Assembly: GCF_051014685.1 (NCBI RefSeq)
Contig: NW_027478401.1
Span: 496,001 to 560,000 of the forward strand
DNA length: 64,000 bases
Source of the DNA: Ptiloglossa arizonensis
Taxonomy: Eukaryota; Arthropoda; Insecta; Hymenoptera; Colletidae
Reading direction: 5' to 3'
The translations under genes were made by a program, and so were the position numbers. This document shows positions 1 to 10,112 of this stretch, one piece after another (within the stretch, counting starts at the first letter, position 1; the number at the start of each line of letters is the position of its first letter). Below the pieces are notes generated by a model. It was given only the letters and a program-made list of their open reading frames with translations. It did not search any database and was not told where the DNA came from.

Positions 1-221
1 TTCCCGAATCCTCCGATTATAAATGGCAAAACTATAAAAAAAATTATTACAAAAGCATGTGATGTTACAATTGAGTTATAAATTTGGTCGATATTAATTC
101 AAGTTCCTGGCCTATTTAATTCTATTCGAATTAGTATCCTTAAAGAAGAATTAATTATACCAGATCATATAGCTGATATGAAATATAATATCCCAATATT
201 TTTGTGATTTGTTGAATACAT
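1..221 (-). pseudogene. COX1: NUMT: 5' end of mitochondrial COX1 (partial)
   Basis: Read on the minus strand with the invertebrate mitochondrial code, the segment opens at ATG (219-221) with MYSTNHKNIG, then a stretch containing SAMWSGMI, ELNRPGTW, TSHAFVMIFFMV and IGGFG. These are the conserved N-terminal residues of cytochrome c oxidase subunit I, the haem-copper core of complex IV. TGA is needed as Trp in SAMWSGM, so it is not translatable as nuclear DNA. It is cut by the window edge, so the rest of COX1 may lie to the left. It matches 26640-26848 closely. Here the frame is intact at codons 8-10, where the other copy has lost one base, so the two copies decayed separately. Its neighbour is ND2 on the same strand, in mitochondrial order. 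Confidence 0.93.
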
Positions 222-339
222 ATATTAATTATGCTAAAAATTAATATAACCAGTAGATCATAAATATAAATATAAATATTAAAAAAGTTATAAATAGATA
301 ATAGTTTAGAAAATTAAGGTTAATTTAGTTATATATTTT
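222..339 (-). other. NUMT: ND2-COX1 intergenic segment
   Basis: This is the AT-rich stretch of about 118 bases between the ND2 stop and the COX1 start. Insect mitochondria usually carry tRNA-Trp, tRNA-Cys and tRNA-Tyr here. I could not fold a convincing cloverleaf with any of those anticodons by eye, so I leave the tRNAs unassigned. The same segment is at 26849-26966 with few differences. Confidence 0.6.
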
Positions 340-1143
340 TTATTTAATTGAAGGGAAAAAATATAAGAAGGATATATTTAAATAATTTCATGATGTAATT
401 AATCTTATAAATAGATATACAATTATTAAAAGTATAAATTTTATTCTTGAATTTATTAATGTTTCTAGGACGATTCATTTCAGTATAAAGAGTGCTATAG
501 GTAGGAAATTTGTGTATATAATAATTATTGAGTATAAAATAATTTTTCTTTATTAGAGGTTAATATATTAAATAAGGAAGAAGAATTAATCTTTATTATT
601 TTAAATATAAAAATTAAAATTGAAGAAATTATTGAATATAAAATGAAATATGTTAAAAATCTATTTTTGTTAATTATTAATAAAATAACTATAATAGATG
701 TTTGTATAACAGATGAATATCCTATACTTATTTTGATTGATTTTCTATTTAAGCAAATGATAGGGGCAATAATTACATTAATTAAGCAAATGAAATAAAT
801 TTCATTATTAAATTTTAATACGAGTTCTATAATAATTATAGGGATTAATTTGATTAAAGTTATTATAAAGAATAGATTAATTCAATTTAATGAATAAATT
901 AAAGAAATGAATCGACCATTTGAAGAGTACACCCCAATTTTTAAAATAAATGATTAAAAAATAATTATTATAAATAAATAATTAGCTTTATTTCCGATTC
1001 TGTGTAAATTATTATATACAGTAAATATGATAACGAACATTCTTCTGGAGGCTAAAGAGATTAAAAAATACATTAAATATGTATTTAGAGTATTAGTGTA
1101 TAATTTAACTATAGCTCAAATGATTTATAATAGAAATTATAAC
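340..1143 (-). pseudogene. ND2: NUMT: ND2 (NADH dehydrogenase subunit 2), 5'-truncated
   Basis: Minus-strand reading gives an ND2-like protein of complex I in mitochondrial code. It has SLASS near the N-terminal side, an FISLIYSLNWINLFF stretch, then IIAPIICLN and MGYSSVMQTSIM, corresponding to the conserved AYSSI-type block. The C-terminus ends FLYFFPSIK followed by TAA at 340-342. About the first 45 codons are missing: recognisable sequence stops near 1143, just before the 20-bp array. The A-run around ND2 codon 130 is in frame here, unlike in the copies at 3967, 22516 and 26967, so this copy is the least damaged there. I did not check every codon for other breaks. Confidence 0.88.
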
Positions 1144-1160
1144 TATTACAATCATTTAAT

Positions 1161-3942
1161 CGAAACGGAGAAACGGAGAAACGGAGAAACGAAGGAACGA
1201 AGGAAGAAACGGAGAAACGAAGAGAGAAACGGAGAAACGACGAAAGAAACGGAGAAACGAAGAAAGAAACGGAGAAACGAAGAAAGAAATGGAGAAAAGA
1301 AGAAAGAAACGGAGAAACGAACAAAGAAACAAAGAAACGGAGAAACGAACAAAGAAACAAAGAAACGGAGAAACGAACAAAGAATCGGAGAAACGAACAA
1401 CGAAACGGAGAAACGAAGAAACAAACGGCGAAACGGAGAAATAAATGGGGACACGATGAATGAAACGGAGAATCGGAGAAATAAATGGAGAAACGAACAG
1501 AAAACGGTGAAACGGAGAAACGGAGAAATGGAAAAACCGAGAAACCGAGAAACGGAGAAACCGAGAAACGGAGAAACGGGGAAACCGAGAAACAGAGAAA
1601 CGGAGAAACCGAGAAACGGTGAAACGGAGAAACGGAGAAACCGAGAAACGGAGAAACGGAGAAACGTTTCTTTGTTCATTTCTCCGTTTCTTTGTTCGTT
1701 TCTCCGTTTCTCCGTTTATTTCTTCGTTTCTCCATTCATTTCTCCGATTCTCCGTTTCTTTCTTCGTTTCTCAGTTTCTTTCTTCGTTTCTCAGTTTATT
1801 CCTTCGTTTCTCCATTTATTTCTCCGTTTCTCCGTTTATTTCTCCGTTTCTCCATTTATTTCTCCGGTTCTCCGTTTCTTTCTTCGTTTCTCCGTTTCTT
1901 TCTTCGTTTCTCCGTTTCTTTGTTCGTTTCTCCGTCTCTTTCTACGTTTCTCCATTCTTTCTTCGTTTCTCCGTTTCTTTCTTCGTTTCTCCGTTTCTTT
2001 CTTCGTTTCTCCGTTTCTTTTATCGTTTTTTCGTTTCTCCGTTTCTTTCTTCGTTTCTCCGTTTATATCTTCGTTTCCCCATTTATTTCTCCGTTCCTCC
2101 GTTTCTTTGTACGTTTCTCCGTTTCGTTGTTCGTATCTCGGTTTATTTCTTCGTTTCTCCGACTATTTCTTCGTTTCTCCATTTGTTTCTCCGTTCCTCC
2201 GTTTATTTCTCCGATTCTCCATTTCTTTCTTCGTTTCTCAGTTTCTTTCTCCGTTTCTCCGTTTCTTTCTTCGTTTCTCCGTTTCTTTCTTCGTTCCTCC
2301 GTCTCTTTCTACGTTTCCCCGTTTCTTTCTTCGTTTCTCCGTTTCTTTCTTCGTTTCTCCGTTTCTTTCTTCGTTTCACCGTTTCTTTTATCGTTTCTTC
2401 GTTCCTCCGTTTCTTCCTTCGTTTCTCCGTTTCGTTTCTTCGTTTCTCCGTTTCTTTTATCGTTTCTTCGTTTCTCCGTTTCTTTTATCGTTTCTTCGTT
2501 TCTCCGTTTCTCTCTTCGTACCTCAGTTTATATCTTCGTTTCTCCATTTATTTCTCCCTTTCTTTCTTCGTTTCTCCGTTTCATTCTTCGTTTCCCCGTT
2601 TCTTTCTTCGTTTCTCCGTTTCTTTCTTTGTTTCTCCGTTTCTTTCTTCATTTCTCCGTTTATTTCTTCGTTACTCCGTTTCATTGTTCGTTTCTGCGTT
2701 TCATTGTTCGTTTCTCTGTTTCTTTCTTCATTTCTCCGTTTCTTTCTTCGTTTCTCCGCTTCTTTGTTCGTTTCTCCGTTTATTTCATCGTTTCTCCGTC
2801 TATTTCTCCGATTCTCCGTTTCTTTCTTCGTTTCTCAGTTTCTTTCTTCGTTTCTCCGTCTCTTTCTACGTTTCTCCGTTTCTTTCTTCATTTCTCCGTT
2901 TCTTTCTTCGTTTCTCCGTTTCTTTCTTCGTTTCTCCGTTTCTTTCTTCGTTTCTCCGTTTCTTTCTTCGTTTCTCCGTTTCTTTCTTCGTTTCTCCGTT
3001 TCTTTCTCCGTTTCTCCGTTTCTTTGTTCGTTTCTCCGTTTCTCCGTTTCTTTGTTCGTTTCTCCGTTTCTTTTTCCGTTTCTCGGTTTATTTCTTCGTT
3101 TCTCCATTTATTTCTCCGTTTCTTTGTTCGTTTCTCCGTTTCATTATTCGTTTCTCCGTTTCTTTTTCCGTTTCTCGGTTTATTTCGTCGTTCCTCCATT
3201 TATTTCTCCGTTTCTTTCTTGGTTCCTCCATTTCTTTCTTCGTTTCTCCGTTTCTTCCTTCGTTTGACCGTTTCTTTGTTCGTTTCTCCGTTTCCTTCTT
3301 CGTTTCTCCGTTTCTTTCTTCGTTTCTGCGTTTTTTTCTTCGTTTCTCCGTTTCTTTCTTGGTTTCTCCGATTATATGTTCGTTTCTCCGTTTCTTTCTT
3401 CGTTTCTCCGCTTCTTTCTTCGTTTCTCCGTTCCTTCTTCGTTTCTCCGTTTCTTTCTTCGTTTCTCCGTTTCCTTGTTCGTTTCTCTGTTTATTTCTTC
3501 GTTTCTCCATTTATTTCTCCGTTTCTTTCTTCGTTTCTCCGTTTCTTTCTTCGTTTCACCGTTTCTTTCTTCGTTTCTCCGTTTCCTTGTTCGTTTCTCT
3601 GTTTATTTCTTCGTTTCTCCATTTATTTCTCCGTTTCTTTCTTCGTTTCTCCCTTTCTTTGTTCGTTTCTACGTTTCTTTGTTCGTTTCTCCGTTTATTT
3701 CATCGTTTCTCCGTCTATTTCTCCGATTCTCGGTTTTTTTCTTCGTTTCTCAGTTTCTTTCTTCGTTTCTCCGTCTCTTTCTACGTTTCTCCGTTTCTTT
3801 CTTCGTTTCTCCGTTTCTTTCTTCGTTTCTCCGTTTCTTTCTTCGTTTCTCCGTTTCTTTCTTCGTTTCTCCGTTTCTTTCTTCGTTTCTCCGTTTCTTC
3901 CTTCATTTCATTGTTTCTCCGTTTCTCCGTTTCTCCGTTTCG
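1161..3942. repeat. 20-bp tandem array 1, with internal strand inversion
   Basis: The left arm (1161-1665) shows units like gaaacggagaaacgaagaaa on the plus strand. The right arm (1666-3942) shows the complement, tttctccgtttctttcttcg. The basic unit is 20 bp, an 8-bp half (gaaacgga-like) plus a 12-bp half. Pure 8-bp units dominate at the outer edges and next to the axis. Many units carry single substitutions, such as tttattt, ctcggttt or gttcg. One strand is nearly T-free, so stop codons are almost absent in all its frames. The array begins cgaaacgg after atcatttaat and ends ccgtttcg before attaaatgat, so its flanks are inverted copies of each other. Confidence 0.97.
1656..1675. other. Inversion axis of array 1
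   Basis: The purine-rich strand switches side here. The axis lies between 1665 and 1666 inside the perfect palindrome gaaacgtttc. The short left arm is 505 bp and the long right arm 2,277 bp, so the arms expanded or contracted unequally after the inversion. Confidence 0.9.
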
Positions 3943-3966
3943 ATTAAATGATTATAATATTTATAA

Positions 3967-4670
3967 TTTCTATTATAACTCATTTGATCTATAGTTAAAT
4001 TGTACACTATTACTCTAAATACATATTTAATATATTTTTTAATCTCTTTAGCCTCCAGAAGAATTTTATTTGTACTATTTACTATGTATAATAATTTACA
4101 CAGAATCGGAAATAAATCTAATTATTTATTTATAATAATTATCTTTTTTTCACTTATCTTAAAAATTGGGATGTACTCTTTGAACGTTCGATTCATTTCT
4201 TTAATTTATTCATTAAATTGAATTAATCTATTCTTTATAATAACTTTAGTAAAATTAATACCTATAATTATTATAGAACTCATATTAAAATTTAATAATG
4301 AAATTTATTTTATTTGCCTAATTAATGTAATTATTGCCCCTATCATTTGCTTAGACAAAAAAATAAATCGTAATAATTATAGGATATTCATCTGTTATAC
4401 AAACATCTTTTATAGTTATTTTATTAATAATTAACAAAAATACATTTTTAACATATTTCATTTTATATTCAATAATTTATTTAATTTTAATTTTTATGTT
4501 TAAAATAATAAAGATTAACTCTTCTTCCTTATTTAATATATTAACCTCTAATAAAAGAAATATTATTTTATACTCAATAATTATTATGTACACAAATTTC
4601 CCACTTATAGCACTCTTTATACTGAAATAAATCGTCCTAGAAGCATTAATAAATTAAAGAATAAAATTTA
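3967..4670 (+). pseudogene. ND2: NUMT: ND2 fragment, plus-strand copy
   Basis: Same ND2 region as 340-1143 but in the opposite orientation. In mitochondrial code it reads TLNTYLMYFLMSLASSSM, then LFTMYNNLHSMGNKSNY, LKMGMYSLN and a TGA at 4219-4221 that must be Trp. A run of seven A at 4356-4362 breaks the frame; the same lesion is in the copy at 22516-23218, so these two share an ancestor after the mutation. It lacks both the ND2 N-terminus and the last ~100 bases; homology stops at 4670, where a non-mitochondrial spacer starts. With the minus-strand copy on the other side of array 1 it forms a long inverted repeat. Confidence 0.9.
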
Positions 4671-5090
4671 CCGTAGAAGGTTTAATTTTACATTTATTCG
4701 AAAGATGAAACATACAAAAGTTTGTACAAAAGTATTTATTTATTTTATCGCACGGTAGGGAATATCATACAAATGAAAAAACTTATCTTTAATGTCGGTA
4801 AATTGTACTTGTCGCGCCATCTATTTGTGGAGAATAGAACAATTCCTCGACACACTTGAGCGTCTCTCCGCCAGGTGTTTTCACCCCTTAAGTGTAGTTT
4901 AACACTTTCTCCAATAGATGGCAACCCATGTAATTACCACGTTACAGGGATTTGTAATTGCGGGTTCAGAAAATATTTGCATACATACAAACTATAATTC
5001 CGATATGTAGAGAAATATTCATTTATTTTATCCCACGGCTTCTTCGATCGTATTTGTTCGATCTAACCAAATATTTCAAGAAATTGATAG
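4671..5090. other. AT-rich spacer, duplicated at 23219-23647
   Basis: No gene seen. This non-mitochondrial stretch follows the plus-strand ND2 fragment in both composite units and is nearly the same in both. It holds a small inverted repeat (4816-4922) and AT-rich sequence with a few motifs such as ttattttatcgcacgg that occur twice within each copy. Confidence 0.7.
4816..4922. repeat. Short inverted repeat, possible hairpin or small element
   Basis: Left arm gccatctatttgtggagaa (4816-4834) and right arm ttctccaatagatggc (4907-4922) are complementary apart from a 3-base insertion, around a ~72-bp interior. The equivalent at 23364-23470 has one change in the right arm. It may be the remnant of a small inverted-repeat element; I do not recognise a family. 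Confidence 0.5.
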
Positions 5091-5778
5091 CTTTTTATAC
5101 CGAAACATTGTCAAAAATTGTTTAATCTACGGTCCAACGACGGTTGTTAATAATTATGATAAATAAATGTCAAGATATTGCGAAGTCTGCGAAGGCGAAC
5201 GGTTTCAGTGAATGTTTGTTCATTTCAGCGCTTGTTATTAAAATTTACGCATGTGCCCTATATTGATCGAACAATGTGCATCTTATTTATGTATTGCAAT
5301 TAATTATGAAACTTATCGAAATTGATTTTGATCGAGACTCCACGTTAAAATCTGTTTCGTAAAGTTTTAAAGCACGGAAAGTAACAATTGTTCATTAGAT
5401 ACATTAATTTAACATTTGTTTTATTCTTATAATTTACACAATACGCGTGGAAGTGGTATTTTTTACACAAAAGTGCCAAAATTCAATTAATCGCTTTTTT
5501 AGATAGAAAAATCACCGCGATACTTGTGAATCGATAATCGATACGTGCAGCCTTGAGAATGTCAGTTGGATCGCAAGGAAGAATTCCTTCGCGAACAAGG
5601 AATATTTCAACGAAATGATATTTTAAACCATTATGTATAATACGACATTGTTAATAATGGTCTAATGTATGACTCTACGACGGTTGTTAATAACTATGAT
5701 AAACAAACATCAAGATATTGCTTAATCTTCGAGGGCGAATGGTATCGGTGAATGTTTGTTCATTTCAGCGATTGTTAT
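5091..5778. repeat. ~540-bp diverged tandem repeat, copies 1 and start of 2
   Basis: The block marked by acattgt, ctacggtccaacgacggttg, ttaataattatgataaa and gtgaatgtttgttcatttc recurs about 540 bp later (near 5105 and 5645). It continues after the retrotransposon at 10390. The copies differ at many bases, so the duplication is old. The same two-copy arrangement is at 23648-24477. No coding potential seen. Confidence 0.8.
5774..5778. repeat. Target-site duplication, left
   Basis: GTTAT directly before the 5' LTR, repeated at 10390-10394 directly after the 3' LTR. Five bases is the usual duplication size for Ty3/Gypsy integrases. Confidence 0.95.
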
Positions 5779-5781
5779 TGT

Positions 5782-5807
5782 GGCGGCCCGTGCTCGAGCA
5801 CGCCGCC
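5782..5807. promoter_or_regulatory. GC-rich hairpin at LTR start
   Basis: GGCGG, then a 2-base bulge, then CGTGCTC face GAGCACG and CCGCC, so the terminal 26 bases of the LTR can fold back on themselves with the palindrome GTGCTCGAGCAC at the tip. It is present again at 10116-10141. A role in integrase binding or RNA structure is inference. Confidence 0.6.
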
Positions 5808-5999
5808 AGACCGTCGCCTCTTGAGATAAACAAAACGCAGCAACGAAGCTGGCCACGAAAATTGTCAATCGTCGCCTGGCGATAAACGGGGCCCTAAAGA
5901 ATGGTCGGAGAAAGAAGGGACGGGGACGAGCCCCGAGGAGCCAGTCTTCGACCGATCTTCGACCCGACCGACACGACCACGCGATACGACCGAATCCGC

Positions 6000-6005
6000 A
6001 ATAAA
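6000..6005 (+). promoter_or_regulatory. Polyadenylation signal in 5' LTR
   Basis: AATAAA, 221 bases into the LTR. The functional copy would be the equivalent at 10334-10339 in the 3' LTR. Confidence 0.6.
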
Positions 6006-6059
6006 GCCAGTGAACGAAAGAATTAGCGTACTTTCCTTTCTCCCGATTACCCACATAAT

Positions 6060-6076
6060 TGGTGACCCCGACGTGA
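6060..6076 (+). promoter_or_regulatory. Primer binding site, tRNA-Trp type
   Basis: TGGTGACCCCGACGTGA, four bases after the 5' LTR, is complementary to the last 17 bases of eukaryotic tRNA-Trp including CCA. The match to tRNA-Trp is from established knowledge of that tRNA's 3' end. It would prime minus-strand DNA synthesis. Confidence 0.9.
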
Positions 6077-6125
6077 GTGATCGTGAAAGAATTGGTGTGG
6101 AATTGGGAGAAGGCCAGCGGCAGCG

Positions 6126-6974
6126 ATGACGGACCTTCCGCAGGACGTCACGGTAGCACGCGTCGCGATTCGCGTCCCGCCGTTTTGGGAAAAGAACCCA
6201 GAAACATGGTTCCGGCAGCTGGAGTCGCAATTCGTGCTGGCTGGAATCACCCAGGATTCCACCAAGTACCATTACGTAAGCGCGCATCTGGAGAACCAGT
6301 ACGCCGACCTGGTGAACGACATCATCAGCGACCCGCCAACGCAGAACATGTACGATACGTTAAAAGCGGAACTGATCCGACGCCTCTCGGACACCAGGGA
6401 GCAGAAGATCCGCACGCTCCTGGAGCACGAGGAAATCGGCGACCGGAAGCCATCGACTTTCCTGCGCCGGTTACAAAACCTTGCGGGCGACACGGTGTCG
6501 AACGAATTTTTGAGGACACTGTGGCTGGGGCGCCTCCCCCGGAACATCCAATCGGTGTTGGTATCACAAAAGAAGGAAAGTTTGTCCGAGCTCGCTTCTC
6601 TCGCCGACGCCGTGGCAGAGGTGACACCGGGTCCCCAGGTCACCGCCGCGTCGACCGCACCCGACGGGATCCACGCGGAGTTGGCCGAGCTACGCCGTGA
6701 GATCGCGGCCCTCCGCGTCAGCAGAGACGATTACCGCCACTCGCGCCCGCCGTCGCGGGACGCCCGACGGAGCCCTTCGAGGTCGCGTGACGCCCGACGG
6801 AGCTTTTCGAGGTCGCGTGACGCCCGACGGAGCCCTTCGAGGTCGCGCGACTATAATGCCTCGCCTCCCCCCGAGGACGGCCGGTGCTGGTACCATTGGA
6901 TGTTCGGTACCGCAGCGAGAAGATGCCGCCAGCCGTGCAATCATGTGGCGGAAAACAATCGGGCCGATCGTTAA
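6126..6974 (+). CDS. gag: Gag polyprotein of the LTR element
   Basis: 282 codons from an ATG 50 bases after the primer site. This is the structural protein that packages element RNA in virus-like particles in the cytoplasm. Residues ~15-170 form the capsid-like part, starting with [13 protein letters not shown], the pattern of arthropod CsRn1-type Gags, and continuing with [10 protein letters not shown] and a [13 protein letters not shown] stretch. Residues ~200-245 are Arg/Ser-rich and contain a 10-residue unit ([14 protein letters not shown]) repeated three times, encoded by 30-bp DNA repeats. The nucleocapsid knuckle is Cys254, His257, Cys267, Cys271 (CX2HX9CX3C), in CHCC order. The frame ends at TAA 6972-6974, overlapping pol by ~90 bases. 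The frame is complete. Confidence 0.95.
   Translation: MTDLPQDVTVARVAIRVPPFWEKNPETWFRQLESQFVLAGITQDSTKYHYVSAHLENQYADLVNDIISDPPTQNMYDTLKAELIRRLSDTREQKIRTLLEHEEIGDRKPSTFLRRLQNLAGDTVSNEFLRTLWLGRLPRNIQSVLVSQKKESLSELASLADAVAEVTPGPQVTAASTAPDGIHAELAELRREIAALRVSRDDYRHSRPPSRDARRSPSRSRDARRSFSRSRDARRSPSRSRDYNASPPPEDGRCWYHWMFGTAARRCRQPCNHVAENNRADR
6751..6850 (+). repeat. 30-bp tandem repeat inside gag (3.3 copies)
   Basis: Units at 6751-6780, 6781-6810 and 6811-6840, plus a partial one to 6850, built around gacgcccgacggagc and ttcgaggtcgcg. They differ by only a few bases and encode the Arg/Ser decapeptide units. Length is a multiple of three, so the Gag frame is kept. Confidence 0.95.
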
Positions 6975-9900
6975 TGGCGGCAAGCGATCGCGTGCCGACT
7001 ACAAGCCGCTTGTTCGTGACGGATCGAATGACCAGAACAATTTTTATGGTGGACACCGGATCGGATTTGTGCGTGTTTCCGCGGTCGCGGGCGAAGGGGG
7101 TGCACGAAAAGACGACGTACGAGCTATACGCGGCGAACGGTTCGACGATCCGGACCTACGGTTACGTCACGTTCCGTCTAAACCTGGGGCTGAGACGGGA
7201 TTTCACGTGGCGATTCGTCATTGCCGACGTTACAACCCCGATCATAGGCGCCGATTTTTTAAACTTTTTCAACCTCCTCGTCGACCTGCGAGCAAAAAAA
7301 CTGGTGGACGCGTTAACCACGTTATCGACGGGGGGACGCGTGGTCGAAAATCGAGCAGGAAGCGTAAAAGCGATATCCGGGGAATCTAGATTCCATACGA
7401 TCCTTGCCGAGTTCCCGGACGTCACGCGACCATCGGGAGGACACCGCACGACGAGACACGAGACGTGCCACTACATCAGGACCACACCGGGTCCACCAGT
7501 GTCTTGTAAACCGCGACGCCTCGCTCCCGACAAACTGCGAATCGCCAAAGCGGAGTTCGAGGCCATGGTGAGGGACGGAACGGCGCGCCGTTCCGAAAGT
7601 TGCTGGTCGTCGGCCCTGCACCTGGTCCCGAAGAAGAACGACGAATGGCGACCGTGCGGAGACTACCGGGCGTTGAACGCAAGAACAATCCCGGATAAAT
7701 ACCCGGTGCCTCACGTCGAGGATTTTGCGCAATGTCTGGCCGGCAAGACGTTGTTCTCGACGATAGATTTAGTGCGGGCGTACAACCAAATCCCAGTGAA
7801 CCCGGACGATATCCCTAAAACCGCCATCACTACACCTTTCGGGCTGTTCGAGTTCCCTTGGATGTCGTTCGGTCTACGAAACGCGGCCCAGACATTCCAG
7901 CGCTTTATGGACGAGGTGTTACGCGGACTCGATTGGTGCTACGTTTACATCGACGACATTCTCGTGGCATCGAGCTCGGTCGAAGAGCACGAACATCATT
8001 TACGCGAACTTTTCAGACGATTGAGCGAGTACGGAGTGCTCGTGAATTGCGCGAAGTGCGTTTTTGGTGCGCCGGAAGTGACGTTCTTGGGATACGCGGT
8101 GAACGAGAGCGGCACACGACCGTTGCCGCAAAAAGTCGAAGCAATTCGAACTTTCCCACGCCCAGAGACAGTTAAAGAACTGCGACAATTCCTGGGCATG
8201 CTAAACTTCTACCGGCGTTTCGTGCCGGCCGCCGCAGAGATTCAGGCCCCCCTAAACGCAGCCCTTCAGGGTAACGTCAAGGGCCGAACCCCCGTCGACT
8301 GGTCGCCGGACAGAATCGAAGCGTTCGAACGGTGTAAGGACAGCCTCGCGCGGGCGGCATTGCTCGCGCACCCCGACGTCTCGTTGCCTTTGGCACTTTT
8401 TACAGATGCTTCCGATTTCACGGTGGGAGCTGCGTTGCAGCAGCGATCGGGCGACGGATGGCAACCATTAGCTTTCTTCACGAAAAAGCTAACGCAGGCC
8501 GAACGGAAGTACAGTCCGTATGACCGGGAACTTCTGGCGGTGTATAAAGCCGTCAGGTACTTTCGGCATATGGTGGAAGGCCGCGTATTCACGATCTTTA
8601 CCGACCATAAACCGATCACCTTCGCGTTCGCGCAAAAACCGGGGAAACATACCCCCCGACAGTTCCGCTATTTAGACTTTATCGGACAATTTACAACCGA
8701 CATCCGGCACGTGTCCGGGAAAGACAACGTCGTGGCCGACGCTTTGTCACGGGTCGCGCAGATTTCCCGGGCCCTCGACTATGCGAAACTCGCCGACTCC
8801 CAACAGCGAGACGAAGAATTACAGGCGTTGCTACAATCGAGCACGTCACTCGCGCTGAAGCGAGTTGCGTTTTCCGACGGGAGTTCGGCGGTGTACTGCG
8901 ACACGACGACCCCCTCATTGCGACCATTCGTGACGAGGGAGTTTCGAAAACGCGCCTTCGATTCCATCCACGATCTCGCGCATCCCGGGGCGAAAGCGAC
9001 CGCGCGGCTAGTAGCGCAGCGTTTTGTGTGGCCAGGTATCCGGAAGGATTGTAGAACCTGGGCACAGGCGTGCGTGCCGTGCCAACGAGCGAAGACCAGT
9101 AGGCACGTGTCTACACCGGCGGGTAGATTTGATACGCCGTCGGGGCGTTTTGAGCATGTCCACGTGGACATCATCGGGCCGTTGCCGATGTCAAGGGGGT
9201 ATCGATACTGCGTAACATGTATCGATCGTTACGCACGCTGGCCGGAAGCGTTCCCCGTTGAAGATGTTACCGCCGAGACGGTAGCTCACGCGTTACTCGC
9301 GGGTTGGATCGCCCGGTTCGGCGCACCCCATCGAATCACAACCGATCAGGGCCGACAATTCGAATCCGCTTTATTCCAACAATTGTCGCTCCTGATCGGG
9401 ACGAAACATTTGCGTACAACTGCGTACCATCCAGCAGCGAACGGCATGGTGGAACGATTCCACCGCCAGTTGAAATCGGCAATCGTGTGCCACGCGGACA
9501 GCTGGGCCGCGGCGTTACCGGTCGTCCTTTTAGGCATCCGAGCCGCCTGGAAGGACGACATCAAAGCGACTCCGGCCGAAATGTTGTACGGCGAACCGAT
9601 TCGCCTGCCGGGCGAATTATTGATAGAGCGGCGAACCGCGAACGACAACGAGGAAGCCTACGTCGCGAAACTACGCGAGCATTTCCGCGGACTGCGCCCG
9701 ACGCCTGTAACGCGCCACGGAAACAAAAAGGTGTTCGTCTTCAAGGACCTCGCCACAACGACGCACGTGTTCGTGAGGCACGGCGGCCTCAAAGGCGCCC
9801 TGCAACCGGCGTACGACGGCCCTTACGAGGTAGTCGAGCGACACCCGAAGCATTTCAACATACGTGTCAAGGATCGGGTGGTGCCAGTGTCGTTAGACAG

Positions 9901-10078
9901 ACTCAAGCCAGCCTACCTGCTACAGGACGACAGCCAGGGCGCAACCAACAAACCCCCACCGCGGAAGGCCGACAACGACACCGCGGATTCCCGTACGAAA
10001 GAGCAGAGCGAACGCACGACGAAATCGGGTAGACGCGTCCATTTTCCCGACCGCTACGTTGCGGGCAAGCCGATATGA
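6884..10078 (+). CDS. pol: Pol polyprotein (protease, RT, RNase H, integrase)
   Basis: Open frame of 1,064 codons in the -1 frame relative to gag. The true start is by frameshift inside the 6884-6974 overlap, not the CTG at 6884. Domains, numbered from 6884: aspartic protease with DTGSD at 57-61; reverse transcriptase from about 225 with [19 protein letters not shown] (from 246) and catalytic YIDD at 355-358; RNase H starting with TDAS (Asp508); integrase zinc domain His696, His700, Cys730, Cys733; integrase core Asp762, Asp821, Glu857 with exactly 35 residues between the last two; GPY motif at 979-981. The C-terminus ends at TGA 10076-10078 without a chromodomain. All catalytic residues are present and no break is seen, so it looks competent. 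It copies element RNA to DNA and inserts it. Confidence 0.97.
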   Translation: MLVPLDVRYRSEKMPPAVQSCGGKQSGRSLMAASDRVPTTSRLFVTDRMTRTIFMVDTGSDLCVFPRSRAKGVHEKTTYELYAANGSTIRTYGYVTFRLNLGLRRDFTWRFVIADVTTPIIGADFLNFFNLLVDLRAKKLVDALTTLSTGGRVVENRAGSVKAISGESRFHTILAEFPDVTRPSGGHRTTRHETCHYIRTTPGPPVSCKPRRLAPDKLRIAKAEFEAMVRDGTARRSESCWSSALHLVPKKNDEWRPCGDYRALNARTIPDKYPVPHVEDFAQCLAGKTLFSTIDLVRAYNQIPVNPDDIPKTAITTPFGLFEFPWMSFGLRNAAQTFQRFMDEVLRGLDWCYVYIDDILVASSSVEEHEHHLRELFRRLSEYGVLVNCAKCVFGAPEVTFLGYAVNESGTRPLPQKVEAIRTFPRPETVKELRQFLGMLNFYRRFVPAAAEIQAPLNAALQGNVKGRTPVDWSPDRIEAFERCKDSLARAALLAHPDVSLPLALFTDASDFTVGAALQQRSGDGWQPLAFFTKKLTQAERKYSPYDRELLAVYKAVRYFRHMVEGRVFTIFTDHKPITFAFAQKPGKHTPRQFRYLDFIGQFTTDIRHVSGKDNVVADALSRVAQISRALDYAKLADSQQRDEELQALLQSSTSLALKRVAFSDGSSAVYCDTTTPSLRPFVTREFRKRAFDSIHDLAHPGAKATARLVAQRFVWPGIRKDCRTWAQACVPCQRAKTSRHVSTPAGRFDTPSGRFEHVHVDIIGPLPMSRGYRYCVTCIDRYARWPEAFPVEDVTAETVAHALLAGWIARFGAPHRITTDQGRQFESALFQQLSLLIGTKHLRTTAYHPAANGMVERFHRQLKSAIVCHADSWAAALPVVLLGIRAAWKDDIKATPAEMLYGEPIRLPGELLIERRTANDNEEAYVAKLREHFRGLRPTPVTRHGNKKVFVFKDLATTTHVFVRHGGLKGALQPAYDGPYEVVERHPKHFNIRVKDRVVPVSLDRLKPAYLLQDDSQGATNKPPPRKADNDTADSRTKEQSERTTKSGRRVHFPDRYVAGKPI
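6950..6956 (+). promoter_or_regulatory. Candidate -1 frameshift site
   Basis: GGAAAAC lies in the gag/pol overlap with the spacing G GAA AAC in the gag frame, 16 bases before the gag stop. The A-site half (AAC to AAA) is typical; the P-site half is not a standard slippery triplet, so this is a candidate only. Confidence 0.35.
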
Positions 10079-10101
10079 ATAAGCGTACCCTTATTTTCAC
10101 C

Positions 10102-10112
10102 AAGGGGGCTGG
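10102..10112 (+). promoter_or_regulatory. Polypurine tract
   Basis: AAGGGGGCTGG directly before the 3' LTR; the expected plus-strand primer. Two pyrimidines interrupt it. Confidence 0.7.

Larger units (their letters stand above)
5779..6055 (+). repeat. 5' LTR (277 bp)
   Basis: Starts TGTGG and ends CCACA (TG...CA ends inside an inverted TGT/ACA). It carries AATAAA at 6000-6005, a likely polyadenylation signal. The start has a strong hairpin (5782-5807). I found no clear TATA box. It appears base-for-base identical to 10113-10389. Confidence 0.97.

Noticed and set aside
222..339. tRNA-Trp, tRNA-Cys or tRNA-Tyr in the ND2-COX1 gap
   Set aside because: No cloverleaf with the right anticodon loop could be drawn by eye on either strand; a tRNA covariance search would settle it.
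1161..3942. Telomeric repeat
   Set aside because: Units of 8 and 20 bp are not the insect TTAGG type and carry many substitutions in an internal, inverted setting.
10079..10112. An env-like third gene
   Set aside because: Only 34 bases separate the pol stop from the 3' LTR.
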